The position numbers and the translations under genes are program-made. From Omphiscola glabra (taxonomy: Eukaryota > Mollusca > Gastropoda > Lymnaeidae): DNA of 64,000 nt. The notes beneath the pieces were generated by a model. It saw only the letters and a program-made list of their open reading frames with translations, did not search any database and was not told where the DNA came from. Positions 46,777 to 57,715 of the stretch are shown piece by piece. The first letter of the stretch is position 1; every line of letters begins with the position of its first letter. The stretch is taken from assembly GCA_964017045.1 (NCBI GenBank), contig OZ024802.1, positions 13,714,435 to 13,778,434 of the forward strand. The letters run 5' to 3'.

Positions 46777-46967
46777 GCTAGAAGCTTGCAATATCAAACA
46801 AGGAACAATTTATACCATAACCCGCTTATCTCCCCTTTGACATGGAGTGAGTAATGGTTATGACGCTTATTAAACTATTAAAGGAAAAAGTCGAAATGTC
46901 TCTAAAATGCACACATTATTCATCAAAATAAATAATAATTCCTGTGGTTTCTTGAAACGAAGTGGCT

Positions 46968-47402
46968 ATTCGCACCCTGGTACCAGAGGTGAGAGGTTAG
47001 GGTAAAAAAACTATTTAAAATATTATTGTTGGGTTTGTTGTTTGTAAGACAAAATGAGGTATCAAATGAAAGATAATTGAATGGACTATACGTTTTTAAA
47101 CTTAATTCTCCAGTTTAACTAAAATAAACTATCACAAATGACATCCGAATAGCATTAGTCAAAATGGACCCGGACACGCAGCGCTGCCATTCGCACCCGG
47201 GTCCCATTAGACTCAAAGCTATTCGGACATCATTTGTGGTAGTTTATTTTCGTTAAACCGAAGTTAAGTAAGTTTACAAACGTTCAGTCCATTCATTTGT
47301 CTTTCATATGATACCAAACTTTGTCTTACAAACCCAACAATAATATGTTAAATAGTTGTTTTTTTAACCCCAACCTCTCACCTCTGGTAACCGGGTGCGA
47401 AT
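46968..47402. mobile_element. Foldback element, about 435 bp with about 200-bp arms
   Basis: Left arm ATTCGCACCCTGGTACCAGA and right arm (reverse complement) ATTCGCACCCGGTTACCAGA are the outer ends of two long inverted arms. The arms also share GAGGTGAGAGGTT, ATTATTGTTGGGTTTGT, TGAAAGA, TGAATGGACT and CATCCGAATAGC-like words in mirrored order. They meet near 47185 with only a few bases between. No coding capacity. Typical of foldback/MITE insertions. Confidence 0.85.
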
Positions 47403-47779
47403 GGTCGCAGCCTTCTTGAAAACCATACGTCCACGGTTCAATTAAAGTATATCCCAATGGGACAAGCTTTGCGTTCTTGATATTTCCTAAATGTAATAAT
47501 AGGAATCGTAGATTTCTCCTAGATCCGTCCATTTAGACGGGTAATTTTTTTTTATTGTACCACTATTACAAAGCAAATTTTTTATCAACTGGTTTCACTT
47601 AGTTATATAATATAGTATGCGCTAAAAATAGCGATACTGAAACTCCCGCATCTTTTTTTTTTCTCTCGGGATTATTCCGCCATCCTTTCCGAGCTCGCCC
47701 TCACCCTCCCCCATTCACGAGCACTTCAGTGTGAGATAAAATCATGGTCAAATTCGAATACTTTTTCCTCCTTCTAGAG

Positions 47780-47967
47780 CAGTGGTTCTCAACTTTCATA
47801 ATGCCGCGACCCTTTAATACAGCTCCTCATGTTGTGGTGACCCCCAACAACAAATTTTATTTTTGTTCCCACTTCATAAATGTGTGTTTTTTTCGATGGT
47901 TTTAGGCGACCCATGTAAGGGTCGTTCGACCCCAAAGGGGTCGCGACCCACAGGCTGAGAACCGCTG
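47780..47967 (-). mobile_element. SPIN-like hAT MITE (188 bp)
   Basis: CAGTGGTTCTCAACTTTCAT at the left and, read inward from the right, CAGCGGTTCTCAGCCTGTGG then GTCGCGACCCCTTTGGGGTC match, from memory, the ends of the SPIN (SPACE INVADERS) hAT family known for cross-phylum transfer. The internal CTCATGTTGTGGTGACCCCC and GACCCATGTAAGGGTCGTTC also agree. The 8-bp flanks are TTCTAGAG and GTCTAGAG, a 7/8 target duplication with the CTAG centre expected for this hAT group. No transposase is present. Confidence 0.8.
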
Positions 47968-48129
47968 GTCTAGAGACACACAACTAAAAATGCCAAGCAA
48001 ATATTCACATAAACCCCAGTGAACCCGTGACGATTGGAGCTATGTACCGTCGACAAAGCCCACGTCCGCGTTCAAGATGGGGGAAGCTTCAGTACACTTA
48101 CTTTTGGATGCATACTGTATGATCTAAAG

Positions 48130-51100
48130 TCACGAAACGTTAAGTACATCTTGAAATGTGTAGGCAAAGGTTACGATGGCAACACAGAGAGCTCGGCTTA
48201 AAGGATCCAGAGGAGGGGTGGCGTTGCCCAGCACGTCTTTGTCAATTATAGGCGACCTAGGCCAGATTTTATTGTTGCAGTAGTCTTCGCCCTCACAAGA
48301 AAAGAAACACCCGTGGCTGGTGCCATAGTCTGTGCAGCCGTTTTCTTGACTGTAGGCGCCACAGCCCCGGTAGAAGAACTTTGGCTGCCCCGTCTCTGAA
48401 ACCCAGAGGAAATTCAATAATATAAATAGATGCTTAAACGTCTCTCAGTGCATTTCATTCACACATTGTTGGTCTATATCTGGGGGGTGGGGGGTGGGGA
48501 GGTAATTGGGGGCTGAAATAATGTGCCGGTCAAATATTTTAATAGAAAACTTGAGTGCAGTATTTCAAACTCGTAGAAACAACAAAAAAGCAACGCTAGT
48601 GGCGTGGATGTAACTCGTGTGACTCGCCAGCCTTGGATGGTGGTTTATCCAGGACAGTGGTTCTCAACCTTCTAAATGCCACGACCCTGTAATACAGTTC
48701 CTCATGTTGTGGCGATCCCCCCCCCCCCAAACCACTAAATTATTTTCGTTGCTACTTCATAACTTCAAACCAGTGTTAAAGGCAAAAGACTACCCCGATA
48801 AAAAGCAAGAGATGGAGTCCCGTAGGCTTTGTGGGTTAGCGTAAAGAAAAATTCTGAAAACTCCTGCTGCGCCGCTGGTGCCAAGCTTTATCATCCACTT
48901 GGTGTTCCCTTGGGACCATCATATGCATGAAGAGTGGGGATCTGCTGACAGGGAACCAGCTTGTTCCCAATGGAAAATGTCCCATCCTTCTAATTTCGTC
49001 CCGCGGAAACCAAACCGTCGTCTGATTTAATGACGGCAGGATGCCGAAATGAAGTTTAAAAAGAAAATAATAAAAATAATATAATGTTTCATAATACATG
49101 ATGCATCAACTACTCGATTCGTTTTCGAATAGTGGCATCGTTTTCACTCTCTAATAATATCTGTCCGAAAATTAATTTGCAGTCCTAAGGTTCTAGTTGC
49201 CTGTTAATGCCTCTTAAGGGGATGTCCATTTGACACTATTCAGAGCTGAAAAGACAAACTAATGGGAAATTAATATATTTTTAAACCGGTTGTTTCTGGA
49301 GCCCCCTCCCCCCACCCACCGACCCCACCAAAAATAAATTTATTAAAAAATAACAATAAAAAACAAAGTTTAAACAAGTTTCAACTTTATAGTCAATTGT
49401 TCTTTTTAAATGTGATATATTGTTTTTTTCGTTTTATCTAAAACACTATTATAATTTATTGATGAAGGAAATCGGAGAAACCGGAAGTGTCTTAAATATT
49501 GATTTCAGTTTTAATTGAACCACCCCTAAAAAAAAATAGTTTATCGTGTAAATCATTTAAATGCATTTAAAATATTTTAAAATTTTATAGTAGTATTCTA
49601 ATGACCCACCCGCTTTCACACCACTGATTTATTTCACCAACTATTTCAGAAAAGCAAAAGAAAATATTACACTCCAAACGTACTTGCGATATTTTTACGC
49701 AGTTATCCGGAATTTTATTTAATGAAATCAATGGCATCATATTTCTTTCATATTACCCTTGAAAAACAAGAAATACTTAATTTTTGGGGTTGGGGCTGAA
49801 CATTTGATATAATGTGTTGTCACCAGCAACGAGTCTATGCGCCAAGTTTCGCGCATGGATAGGTTGACGGGAAGTGGGCTAATTAGCCGTCCGAAGATTT
49901 TTGCCACCCAGAAAAAAACACACCAACAAAAGCGAAAATAATATAATTTTTAAAAAAATATTTCTGATTTTATTATCAAATTTCTCATGTCTTAAAAACA
50001 GGAGAAACTCATCCTCGATAGTCACATCACGATCTGCCGTGAAAATACACTTGATGTGACACCCTATAACCTACTTCATTTATAACCAACATTGAAAATA
50101 GATCTACTCTTGTGTGCCAGAAAGGGAGAATCACAACTCTAACCCAAACCTACTTGAATCATAATCTTCCGTGATAACACGCTTGGTTTAACACTAACCT
50201 TAACACTAACCCTAAACCACCCTACTTGAATCATAATCTGCTGTGATAATACACTTGATTTAGCACTATAATCCTAACACTAACTCTAACCCCAACCTAC
50301 TTGAATCATAATCAGCTGTGATAATACACATGGCTTAACAATAACCCTAACACTATCCTCAACCTACTTGAATCATAATCTGCCGTGATAATACACTTGG
50401 CTTAACAATAACCCTAACACCGTCCTCAACCTACTTGAATCATAATCTGCCGTGATAATACACTTGGCTTAACAATAACCCTAACACCGTCCTCAACCTA
50501 CTTGAATCATAATCTGCCGTGATAATACACTTGGCTTAACAATAACCCTAACACCGTCCTCAACCTACTTGAATCATAATCTGCCGTGATGATACACTTG
50601 TCTTAACAATAACCCTAACACTATCCTCAACCTACTTGAATCATAATCTGCCGTGATGATGCACTTGGTTTCACATTTGATTCTCCTCTCGCCTCCTGTC
50701 CAGTTAGCTGGTGCGGTAGTGCACTCAATTCCACGACCATTGAGGACGTACTGACAAGACCAGCACATCTGCCTGCCACCTGGGGGAGAAAGTTCAACGA
50801 AAGGCGTCATGGTTGAAACTGTTGACATCGGCTATCTTCAACAATTCCACGGAAGTGTCTTTAATCAGTTTAAACCACCCAAAACAAAAAAAGTTTTGAT
50901 CCACTAATGGAAGCGGTGTTGTCTCGTTCAGTAGAGTAGTCAGTGTTTTATCTATAATTCTTATATCCACCATTGTCCTCATGGGAACAGAGACACGCCG
51001 TTGACCAATTAAGTTTATGGACCGCCATCTTTCTGAACCATAAAAAAAAAAAAACAAAGTATACATTATAAATTTTGTTCATCTCAATATTTGCATAAAA

Positions 51101-54100
51101 GATTCAAAAATATTTTTTGTGTAGCGCAAAAGCCATCTTACTCTTCATTTTTCTGTGCTTAATATCTAACTCAGATATTCGTAACAATATCAACGTATTC
51201 CTAACACATTATAGTTAAGTAACATTTGAGTGCCCTCGTATCATGTTTAATATAGATATACATTTTTTCTAATTTTAATTACCCTGTATTACGTTTCCTG
51301 TTAATCTCTAACTCAAATTGTGTAATTTCTTTGGACACTTCCGCATGGCATGAAGTTCAAAGTGATTACCTATTATTTGGCTTTGGTAAACACCTATTTT
51401 TAATAAGACATCTTTTAAAAGTCAGATTTGGTCTTTAAATTTATCATATTCTGTTAGTAAACGGACATTAACTTTGTGCCATTTTAGTAAACTACAATTC
51501 ATAGTGTCGTATATGGTACGTTGTGCATTACTACAAGTAAGCTATCATATAGTTCAGTGGCATGCATAAAGAGTGCTTTGGTGTACCAGCGGGTATACCG
51601 ACCCAGGGGCCCTTTATATAAAATGTGTGCCAGAAAGGGAGAATCACAAGCTTGGGGCTTAGCCTCAAACAGCATTTAATAAAAATATGGCTTGGTGCAT
51701 TTTATGACGATAGCAATTACCCAATTACGTCATTTGTTACACGCAGAACAAACTCAGTAACTATTAGATAACTATTTTTAATTAAATTATTTACATGTTG
51801 TACATTTATCATACGCTTCTTAAAAACAAGACAAAATAAGTTTATGTCTCAATTGTATTACAGACATCCTATAATACCCAGTGTATTGTTATATTGTCAA
51901 ACCTTGGCGCTGAATAAAAGTCTCGCGAGTAAAATAGTTACCTACGAGATGAGATGTTTAAGGCGAACTGCTGGAAAAAACAATAAAGTCCCACACTGGA
52001 ACCAGGAAATAAGACAAATGGTTGGTTCCATCTCAATCAGCCAGTATATTGCTCAACAACAAATTAATTGGCTTCAAAACCTGGTCAGAAAGCTTGTCAA
52101 CCAAACTACATTGCGAGCGTACAATCGCAGGTACTTCCGGTTTCTGGAATATTAACTGAGACGGGATGGTCCCCAAATTCAAATGGGTATAAGAATTATT
52201 AACAATCATGCCTTTTATATGAGAAAGTTTAAATTTTAATAGTAACTATAGCGAAGTGATGTATTCAAAAAAACACATTGTCAAAGTGTTCGCTTAAAAC
52301 ACTTAAAGACATTTTTTTCCCGAATACAAACCCCTGTCGGAGCCGGGTATACTGACTAGTACGCTTTAAACCAAATTCACAATTTTACATAGCAGCAATG
52401 CCCTTTTTTTTCTGTTTGGTTTTTAGATTGTTCTTCCACTCATTCGCTTTCTTTCCGTCCTTCTGATTCTTTTTTTTTTCCGTTAGTGACTTCTGCCCAA
52501 TCTTATTCTTTTCTTGTCTTACATTTTAGGTGTAAGTAGTATGGAAATATATGGAAATATTGGATATATATGGAGATATATGGATATATATGGATATAAT
52601 TGGATATATATGGAGATATATGGATATATATGGAGATATATGGATATATATGGAGATATATGGATATATATGGAGATATATGGAGATATATGGATATAAT
52701 TGGATATATATGGAGATATATGGATATAATTGGATATATATGGAGATATATGGATATATATGGAGATATATGGATATAATTGGATATATATGGAGATATA
52801 TGGATATAATTGGATATATATGGAGATATATGGATATATATGGAGATATATGGATATAATTGGATATATATGGAGATATATGGGTATATATGGAGATATA
52901 TGGATATAATTGGATATATATGGAGATATATGGATATATATGGAGATATATGGATATATATGGAGATATATGGATATATATGGAGATATATGGATATAAA
53001 TGGAGATATATGGATATAATTGGATATATATGGAGATATATGGATATATAGAGAGATATATGGATATAATTGGATATATATGGAGATATATGGATATAAT
53101 TGGATATATATGGAGATATATGGATATATATGGATATACGGATATATATGGATATATATTGATATATATTGATATATATGGATATATATGGAGATATATG
53201 GATATAATTGGATATATATGGAGACATATGGATATATATGGATATATATGGATATAATTGGATATATATGGAGATATATGGATATATATGGAGATATATG
53301 GATATAATTGGATATATATGGAGATATATGGATATATATCGATATATATGGAAATGTATATTGTAAATTTAATGTACCGATGAAGGTATTTGTCGAAACG
53401 TTTGAATTTGCATATTGTTTTAGGATTATTAAAACGTAACATATATTGTTTATTTAAGTGACACAAATTGTTTGCGTCTTGTTAATGGACTTCCATGAGC
53501 TAAGTTTATATTTATGTCCTTATTTGCCTGCCATTAAAGACATGTTGAATCGTAACTCTGGTTGTGTAGTAGTGTGATCTTCCAGACCCCTACCCCCCCC
53601 CCGACTCTGTATGTCATAATTCATATTAGTTTATTATAGCAACACGGAGACCCCTGGTTTAGTTTACCATAGCAACACGGAGACCCCTGGTTTAGTTTAC
53701 CATAGCAACACGGAGACCCCTGGTTTAGTTTACCATAGCAGCACGGAGACCCCTTTTTAGTTTATCTTAGCCACACGGAGACCCCTAGTTTATTTTACCA
53801 TAGCAACACGGAGACCCCTAGTTTAGTTTACCATAGCAACCCAGAGGTCACTGGTTTAGTTTACCATAGCAGCACGGAGACCACTGGTTTAGTTCACTAT
53901 AAAAACTACAAATATCCCACGATGCAGTAGGAATCAGATAAATATTCTCCTCGGTTTATGTTGTTCATTTGTTGGTTCCCTTCAATAAATTAATTGAATA
54001 GCTTAACATGTTTACTTGGCTGATGGATACAAAATACTTTGTAAATCAACTTACCAACATAACCTATACAGTACAGTACTAGGAGCAGGAGGCCCACAGT

Positions 54101-54118
54101 GAAACACCTGCTCTCCAT
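48130..54118 (-). CDS. Ly6/uPAR (three-finger) domain protein, secreted and probably GPI-anchored
   Basis: Three exons on the minus strand, 54118-54055, 50779-50636 and 48395-48130, join with phases 1 and 1 (474 nt, 157 aa). Exon 1 is a signal peptide ([20 protein letters not shown]). Exon 2 starts the domain with CWSCQY, then IECTT and two further Cys. Exon 3 has [21 protein letters not shown] and DYCNN, the closing Cys-Asn typical of Ly6/uPAR folds. The tail ends in a hydrophobic stretch ([13 protein letters not shown]), as in GPI-anchored members. NWT and NAT are possible N-glycosylation sites. Such proteins act outside the cell as receptor modulators or structural proteins; the specific role is unknown. 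Donors and acceptors are all GT-AG. Intron 1 holds a LINE fragment and a decamer array. Intron 2 starts inside an array built from the exon 2 end. Confidence 0.88.
48655..48775 (-). mobile_element. Second, truncated SPIN-like copy
   Basis: CAGTGGTTCTCAACCTTCTA, CAGTTCCTCATGTTGTGGCG and TTATTTTCGTTGCTACTTCA follow the same order as the preceding copy and as the SPIN consensus I recall. A C run replaces the GACCCCC block. The far end is lost. It lies in intron 2 of the Ly6/uPAR gene. Confidence 0.65.
50149..50664. repeat. 67-bp array containing copies of the exon 2 end and its 5' splice site
   Basis: CCTACTTGAATCATAATC recurs at 50149, 50221, 50296, 50363, 50430, 50497, 50564 and 50631. The last five intervals are exactly 67 bp, the older ones 72 to 75 bp. 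The last copy is the real 3' end of exon 2 of the Ly6/uPAR gene: on the minus strand GGCAGATTATGATTCAA is coding and GTAGGTTGAGG is the donor. So each copy repeats about 35 bp of coding sequence, the splice donor and about 30 bp of intron (CCCTAACACCGTCC-like). A weaker copy lies near 50025-50055. Confidence 0.9.
51844..52155 (+). pseudogene. LINE ORF2 C-terminal fragment (RTE/jockey-like)
   Basis: The 103-residue frame reads [51 protein letters not shown] and TLRAYNRR. The order SKI-x-EMRCLRR ... IRQMVG ... QQQIxWxxxLVR ... RAYN is that of the region after the reverse-transcriptase domain in many non-LTR retrotransposons. The upstream RT is absent and the usual GHVxR-like pattern is damaged. 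It lies in intron 1 of the Ly6/uPAR gene, antisense to it. Confidence 0.65.
52380..53480 (+). mobile_element. Repeat with hammerhead-like core, copy 1, carrying the decamer array
   Basis: The right part (about 53365-53480) is similar to 61485-61610: GTACYGATGAAGG, then CGAAACGTTT, and later CACAAATTGTTTGCGTCTT against CACAGATTGTTCGTGTCTT. The left part (T/C-rich, CTTGTCTTACATTTTAGGTG) also resembles 61400-61440. A decamer array has expanded between the two. The element class is not certain; hammerhead-type cores occur in Penelope-like elements and retrozymes. Confidence 0.4.
52545..53350. repeat. Decamer satellite (TGGATATATA family), about 80 units
   Basis: Three 10-bp units, TGGATATATA, TGGAGATATA and TGGATATAAT, follow each other in 20- and 30-bp higher-order patterns with exact 10-bp phase for at least 500 bp. 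The unit has no stop codon in any frame on the minus strand, giving long meaningless open frames. It lies in intron 1 of the Ly6/uPAR gene. Confidence 0.95.
53626..53897. repeat. 33-bp minisatellite, about 8 copies
   Basis: The unit contains CATAGCAACACGGAGACCCC and GGTTTAGTTTAC and recurs every 33 bp, with degeneration toward the right end. It is about 160 bp inside intron 1 from the signal-peptide exon of the Ly6/uPAR gene. Confidence 0.9.
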
Positions 54119-54124
54119 CAGTCT

Positions 54125-54300
54125 CGATTATATCTTGTCTGTGATCTAATCCAATCTCCAGGTTGTGATATAATCCTGGTATCTTGGATGTGATAGTTAT
54201 CCTGATATCTCAGCTGTAGTCCAATCCGGATATCTCGACTGTGATCTTGTCCTGATATCCTGGCAGTAGTCCAATCCGGATATCTTGGCTTGATCAAATG
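54125..54300. repeat. Degenerate repeats just upstream of the Ly6/uPAR start codon
   Basis: AATCCGGATATCT, GTGATCTTGTCCTGATATC and related words recur at roughly 28-30-bp spacing. This would be the 5' UTR or core promoter of the Ly6/uPAR gene, so its transcript leader may be built of repeats. Confidence 0.6.
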
Positions 54301-54379
54301 GAAGTTGGTTCCTATAATACCACCAGTTCGTATAGAAGTTGATTCTAGAGAACAAAGTAGTATAATTGTGAAGAAAGTA

Positions 54380-54655
54380 AATGAATCTCACTCACGTTGA
54401 TCCACGAATATCACTCAAGTTGATCCATGAATCTCACTCAAGTTGATCCATGAATCTCACTCAAGTTGATCCATGAATCTCACTCAAGTTGATCCATGAT
54501 CTCACTCAAATTGATCCATGAATCTCACTCAAGTTTATCCATGAATCTCACTCAAGTTGATCCGTGAATCTCACTCAAGTTGATCCATGAATCTCACTCA
54601 AGTTGATCCATGAATCTCACTCAAGTTTATCCATGAATCTCACCCAAGTTGATAC
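54380..54655. repeat. 23-bp minisatellite, about 12 copies
   Basis: TCTCACTCAAGTTGATCCAT plus GAA repeats every 23 bp with few changes (one copy lacks a base near 54500). It lies in the 5' flank of the Ly6/uPAR gene. Confidence 0.92.
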
Positions 54656-55021
54656 AGAATCATCATAATATTATTTTAAATTGATTATTTGTTAATCTAT
54701 TATTTTGTGTGCCGTCTCTCAATTCACAAAACGATTCAATATATTTTAGTTTGTGATCTCACTCATTTACCGAGGAAGAAAAAGTATCGCCTGTGTCCAG
54801 CTTCGATAACATCATGTGAAGAATTGAGGGTACAATGCCGAATACCTGCAGCAACAGAAGAATCCATTAATAATTTTAATACCAATATTTAACATAGCTT
54901 TTTTTGAAGACGGTTTATAATTCTGGATATTTAAATTCGTGGGCTTTAAGGGCGTGACTTGTATCAGACAGCGACTATGAAGGTAACGGACTTCTTTCAT
55001 CATGGGGGTTACAGTGAAGTA

Positions 55022-55742
55022 GTCACAATAATAGTGTACCACCATAATAGTGTACAACCATAATAGTGTACAACCATAATAGTGTACCACCATAATAGTG
55101 TACCACCATAATAGTGTACCACCATAATAGTGTACCACCATAATAGTGTACCACCATAATAGTGTACAACCATAATAGTGTACCACCATAATAGTGTACC
55201 ACCATAATAGTGTACCACCATAATAGTGTACCACCATAATAGTGTACCACCATAATAGTGTACAACCATAATAGTGTACCACCATAATAGTGTACCACCA
55301 TAATAGTGTACCACCATAATAGTGTACAACCATAATAGTGTACAACCATAATAGTGTACCACCATAATAGTGTACAACCATAATAGTGTACCACCATAAT
55401 AGTGTACCACCATAATAGTGTACCACCATAATAGTGTACCACAATAATAGTGTACCACCATAATAGTGTACCACCATAATAGTGTACCACCATAATAGTG
55501 TACCACCATAATAGTGTACCACCATAATAGTGTACCACCATAATAGTGTACCACCATAATAGTGTACCACCATAATAGTGTACCACCATAATAGTGTACA
55601 ACCATAATAGTGTACAACCATAATAGTGTACCACCATAATAGTGTACCACCATAATAGTGTACCACCATAATAGTGTACAACCATAATAGTGTACCACCA
55701 TAATAGTGTACCACCATAATAGTGTACCACCATAATAGTGTT
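55022..55742. repeat. 16-bp minisatellite, about 45 copies
   Basis: CCACCATAATAGTGTA repeats without a single length change for 720 bp. The only common variants are ACAACC for ACCACC. The minus strand is open in all frames, so long open frames here are artefacts. Confidence 0.95.
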
Positions 55743-57715
55743 ACACGAAGTAACAAACTCTGTCACACACCTACATGAAATAACAAACTGTCACTCACCT
55801 ACATGAAATAACAAACTGTCACTCACCTACATGAAATAACAAACTGTCACTCACCTACATGAAATAACAAACTGTTACTCACCTACATGAAATAACAAAC
55901 TGTCACACACCTACATGAAATAACAAACTGTCATTCACCTACATGAAAAAACAAACTGTCACTCACCTACATGAAATAACAAACTGTCACTCACCTACAT
56001 GAAATAACAAACTGTCACTCACCTACATGAAATAACAAACTGTCACTCACCTACATGAAATAACAAACTGTCACTCACCTACATGAAATAACAAACTGTC
56101 ATTCACCTACATGAAATAATAATCTGTCACTTACCTACATGAAATAACAACTGTCACTCACTTCATGAAATAACAATCTGTCACTCACCTACATGAAATA
56201 ACAAACTGTCACTCACCTACATGAAATAACAATCTTTCACTCACCTACATGAAATAACAAACTGTCACTCACCTACATGAAATAACAAACTGTCACTCAC
56301 CTACATGAAATAACAAACTGTCACTCACCTACATGAAATAAAAAACTGTCACTCACCTACATGAAATAACAAACTGTCACTCACCTAAATGAAATAACAA
56401 ACTGTCACTCACCTACATGAAATAACAAACTGTCACTCACCTACATGAAATAACAATCTGTCACTCACCTACATGAAATAACAAACTCTCTCACACTCAC
56501 ACACCTACACGAAGTAACAAACTCTCTCACACACCTACATGAAATAACAAACTCTCTCACACTCACACACCTACATGAAATAACAAACTCTCTCACACAC
56601 CTACATGAAATAACAAACTCTCTCACACACCTACATGAAATAAACTCTCACACACCTACATGAAATAAACTCTCACACACCTACATGAAATAAACTCTCA
56701 CACACCTACATGAAATAAACTCTCACACACCTACATGAAATAAAATCTCACACACCTACATGAAATAAACTCTCACACACCCACATGAAATAAAATCTCA
56801 CACACCTACATGAAATAACTATCGCACACCTACATGAAATAACTATCACACATCTACATGAAATAACTATCACACACCTACATTAAATATCTATCACACA
56901 CCTACATGAAATAACTATCACACACCTACATGAAATAATTATCACACACCTACATGAAATAACTATCACACACCTACATTAAATATCTATCACACACCTA
57001 CATGAAATAACTATCACACACCTACATGAAATAATTATCACACACCTAAATGAAATAACTATCACACAACTACATTAAATATCTATCACACACCTACATG
57101 AAATAACGATCACACACCTACATGAAATAATTATCACACACCTACATGAAATAACTATCACACACCTACATGAAATAACTATCACACACCTACATGAAAT
57201 AACTATCACACACCTACATGAAATAACTATCACACACCTACATGAAATAACTATCACACACCTACATGAAATAACTATCACACACCTACATGAAATAACT
57301 ATCACACACTTACATGAAATAACAAACTGTCATTCACCTAAATGAAATAACAAACTGTTACTCACATACATGAAATAACAATCTGTCACTCACCTACATG
57401 AAATAACAAACTGTCATTCACCTAAATGAAATAACAAACTGTTACTCACATACATGAAATAACAATCTGTCACTCACCTACATGAAATAACAAACTGTCA
57501 TTCACCTAAATGAAATAACAAACTGTCACTCACATACATGAAATAACAAACTGTCACTCACATACATGAAATAACAAACTGTCACTCACATACATGAAAT
57601 AACAAACTGTCACTCACATAAATGAAATAACAAACTGTCACTCACATACATGAAATAACAAACTGTCACTCACATACATGAAATAACAAAGTGTTACTCA
57701 CCTACGTGAAATTAC
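55743..57715. repeat. Composite satellite with 28-, 25- and 24-bp zones
   Basis: All units share CTACATGAAATAA. In 55770-56470 they are 28 bp (with CAAACTGTCACTCAC). From 56470 to 56640 they are longer and mixed (CTCTCACACTCACAC). From 56640 to about 56815 they are 25 bp (ACTCTCACACAC), and from 56815 to 57310 they are 24 bp (CTATCACACAC). From 57310 to 57715 they return to 28 bp. About 75 units in all. The 24-bp zone is in codon register and gives an open frame on the minus strand. Confidence 0.93.

Noticed and set aside
50149..50664. CRISPR-like regular spacing
   Set aside because: The whole unit repeats, including the parts that would be spacers, and the surroundings are spliced eukaryotic genes.
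52514..53466. Long open frames on both strands ([16 protein letters not shown] repeats)
   Set aside because: They come from the stop-free decamer array; all frames are equally open and composition is uniform.
54812..55766. Three overlapping minus-strand frames of 230 to 314 codons (HYYGGTLLWW repeats)
   Set aside because: The 16-bp period rotates through all three frames without a stop; this is a minisatellite, not a gene.
57075..57305. Minus-strand frame of repeated VIVISCRC
   Set aside because: Arises because the satellite unit is 24 bp in this zone; there is no start context or homologue.
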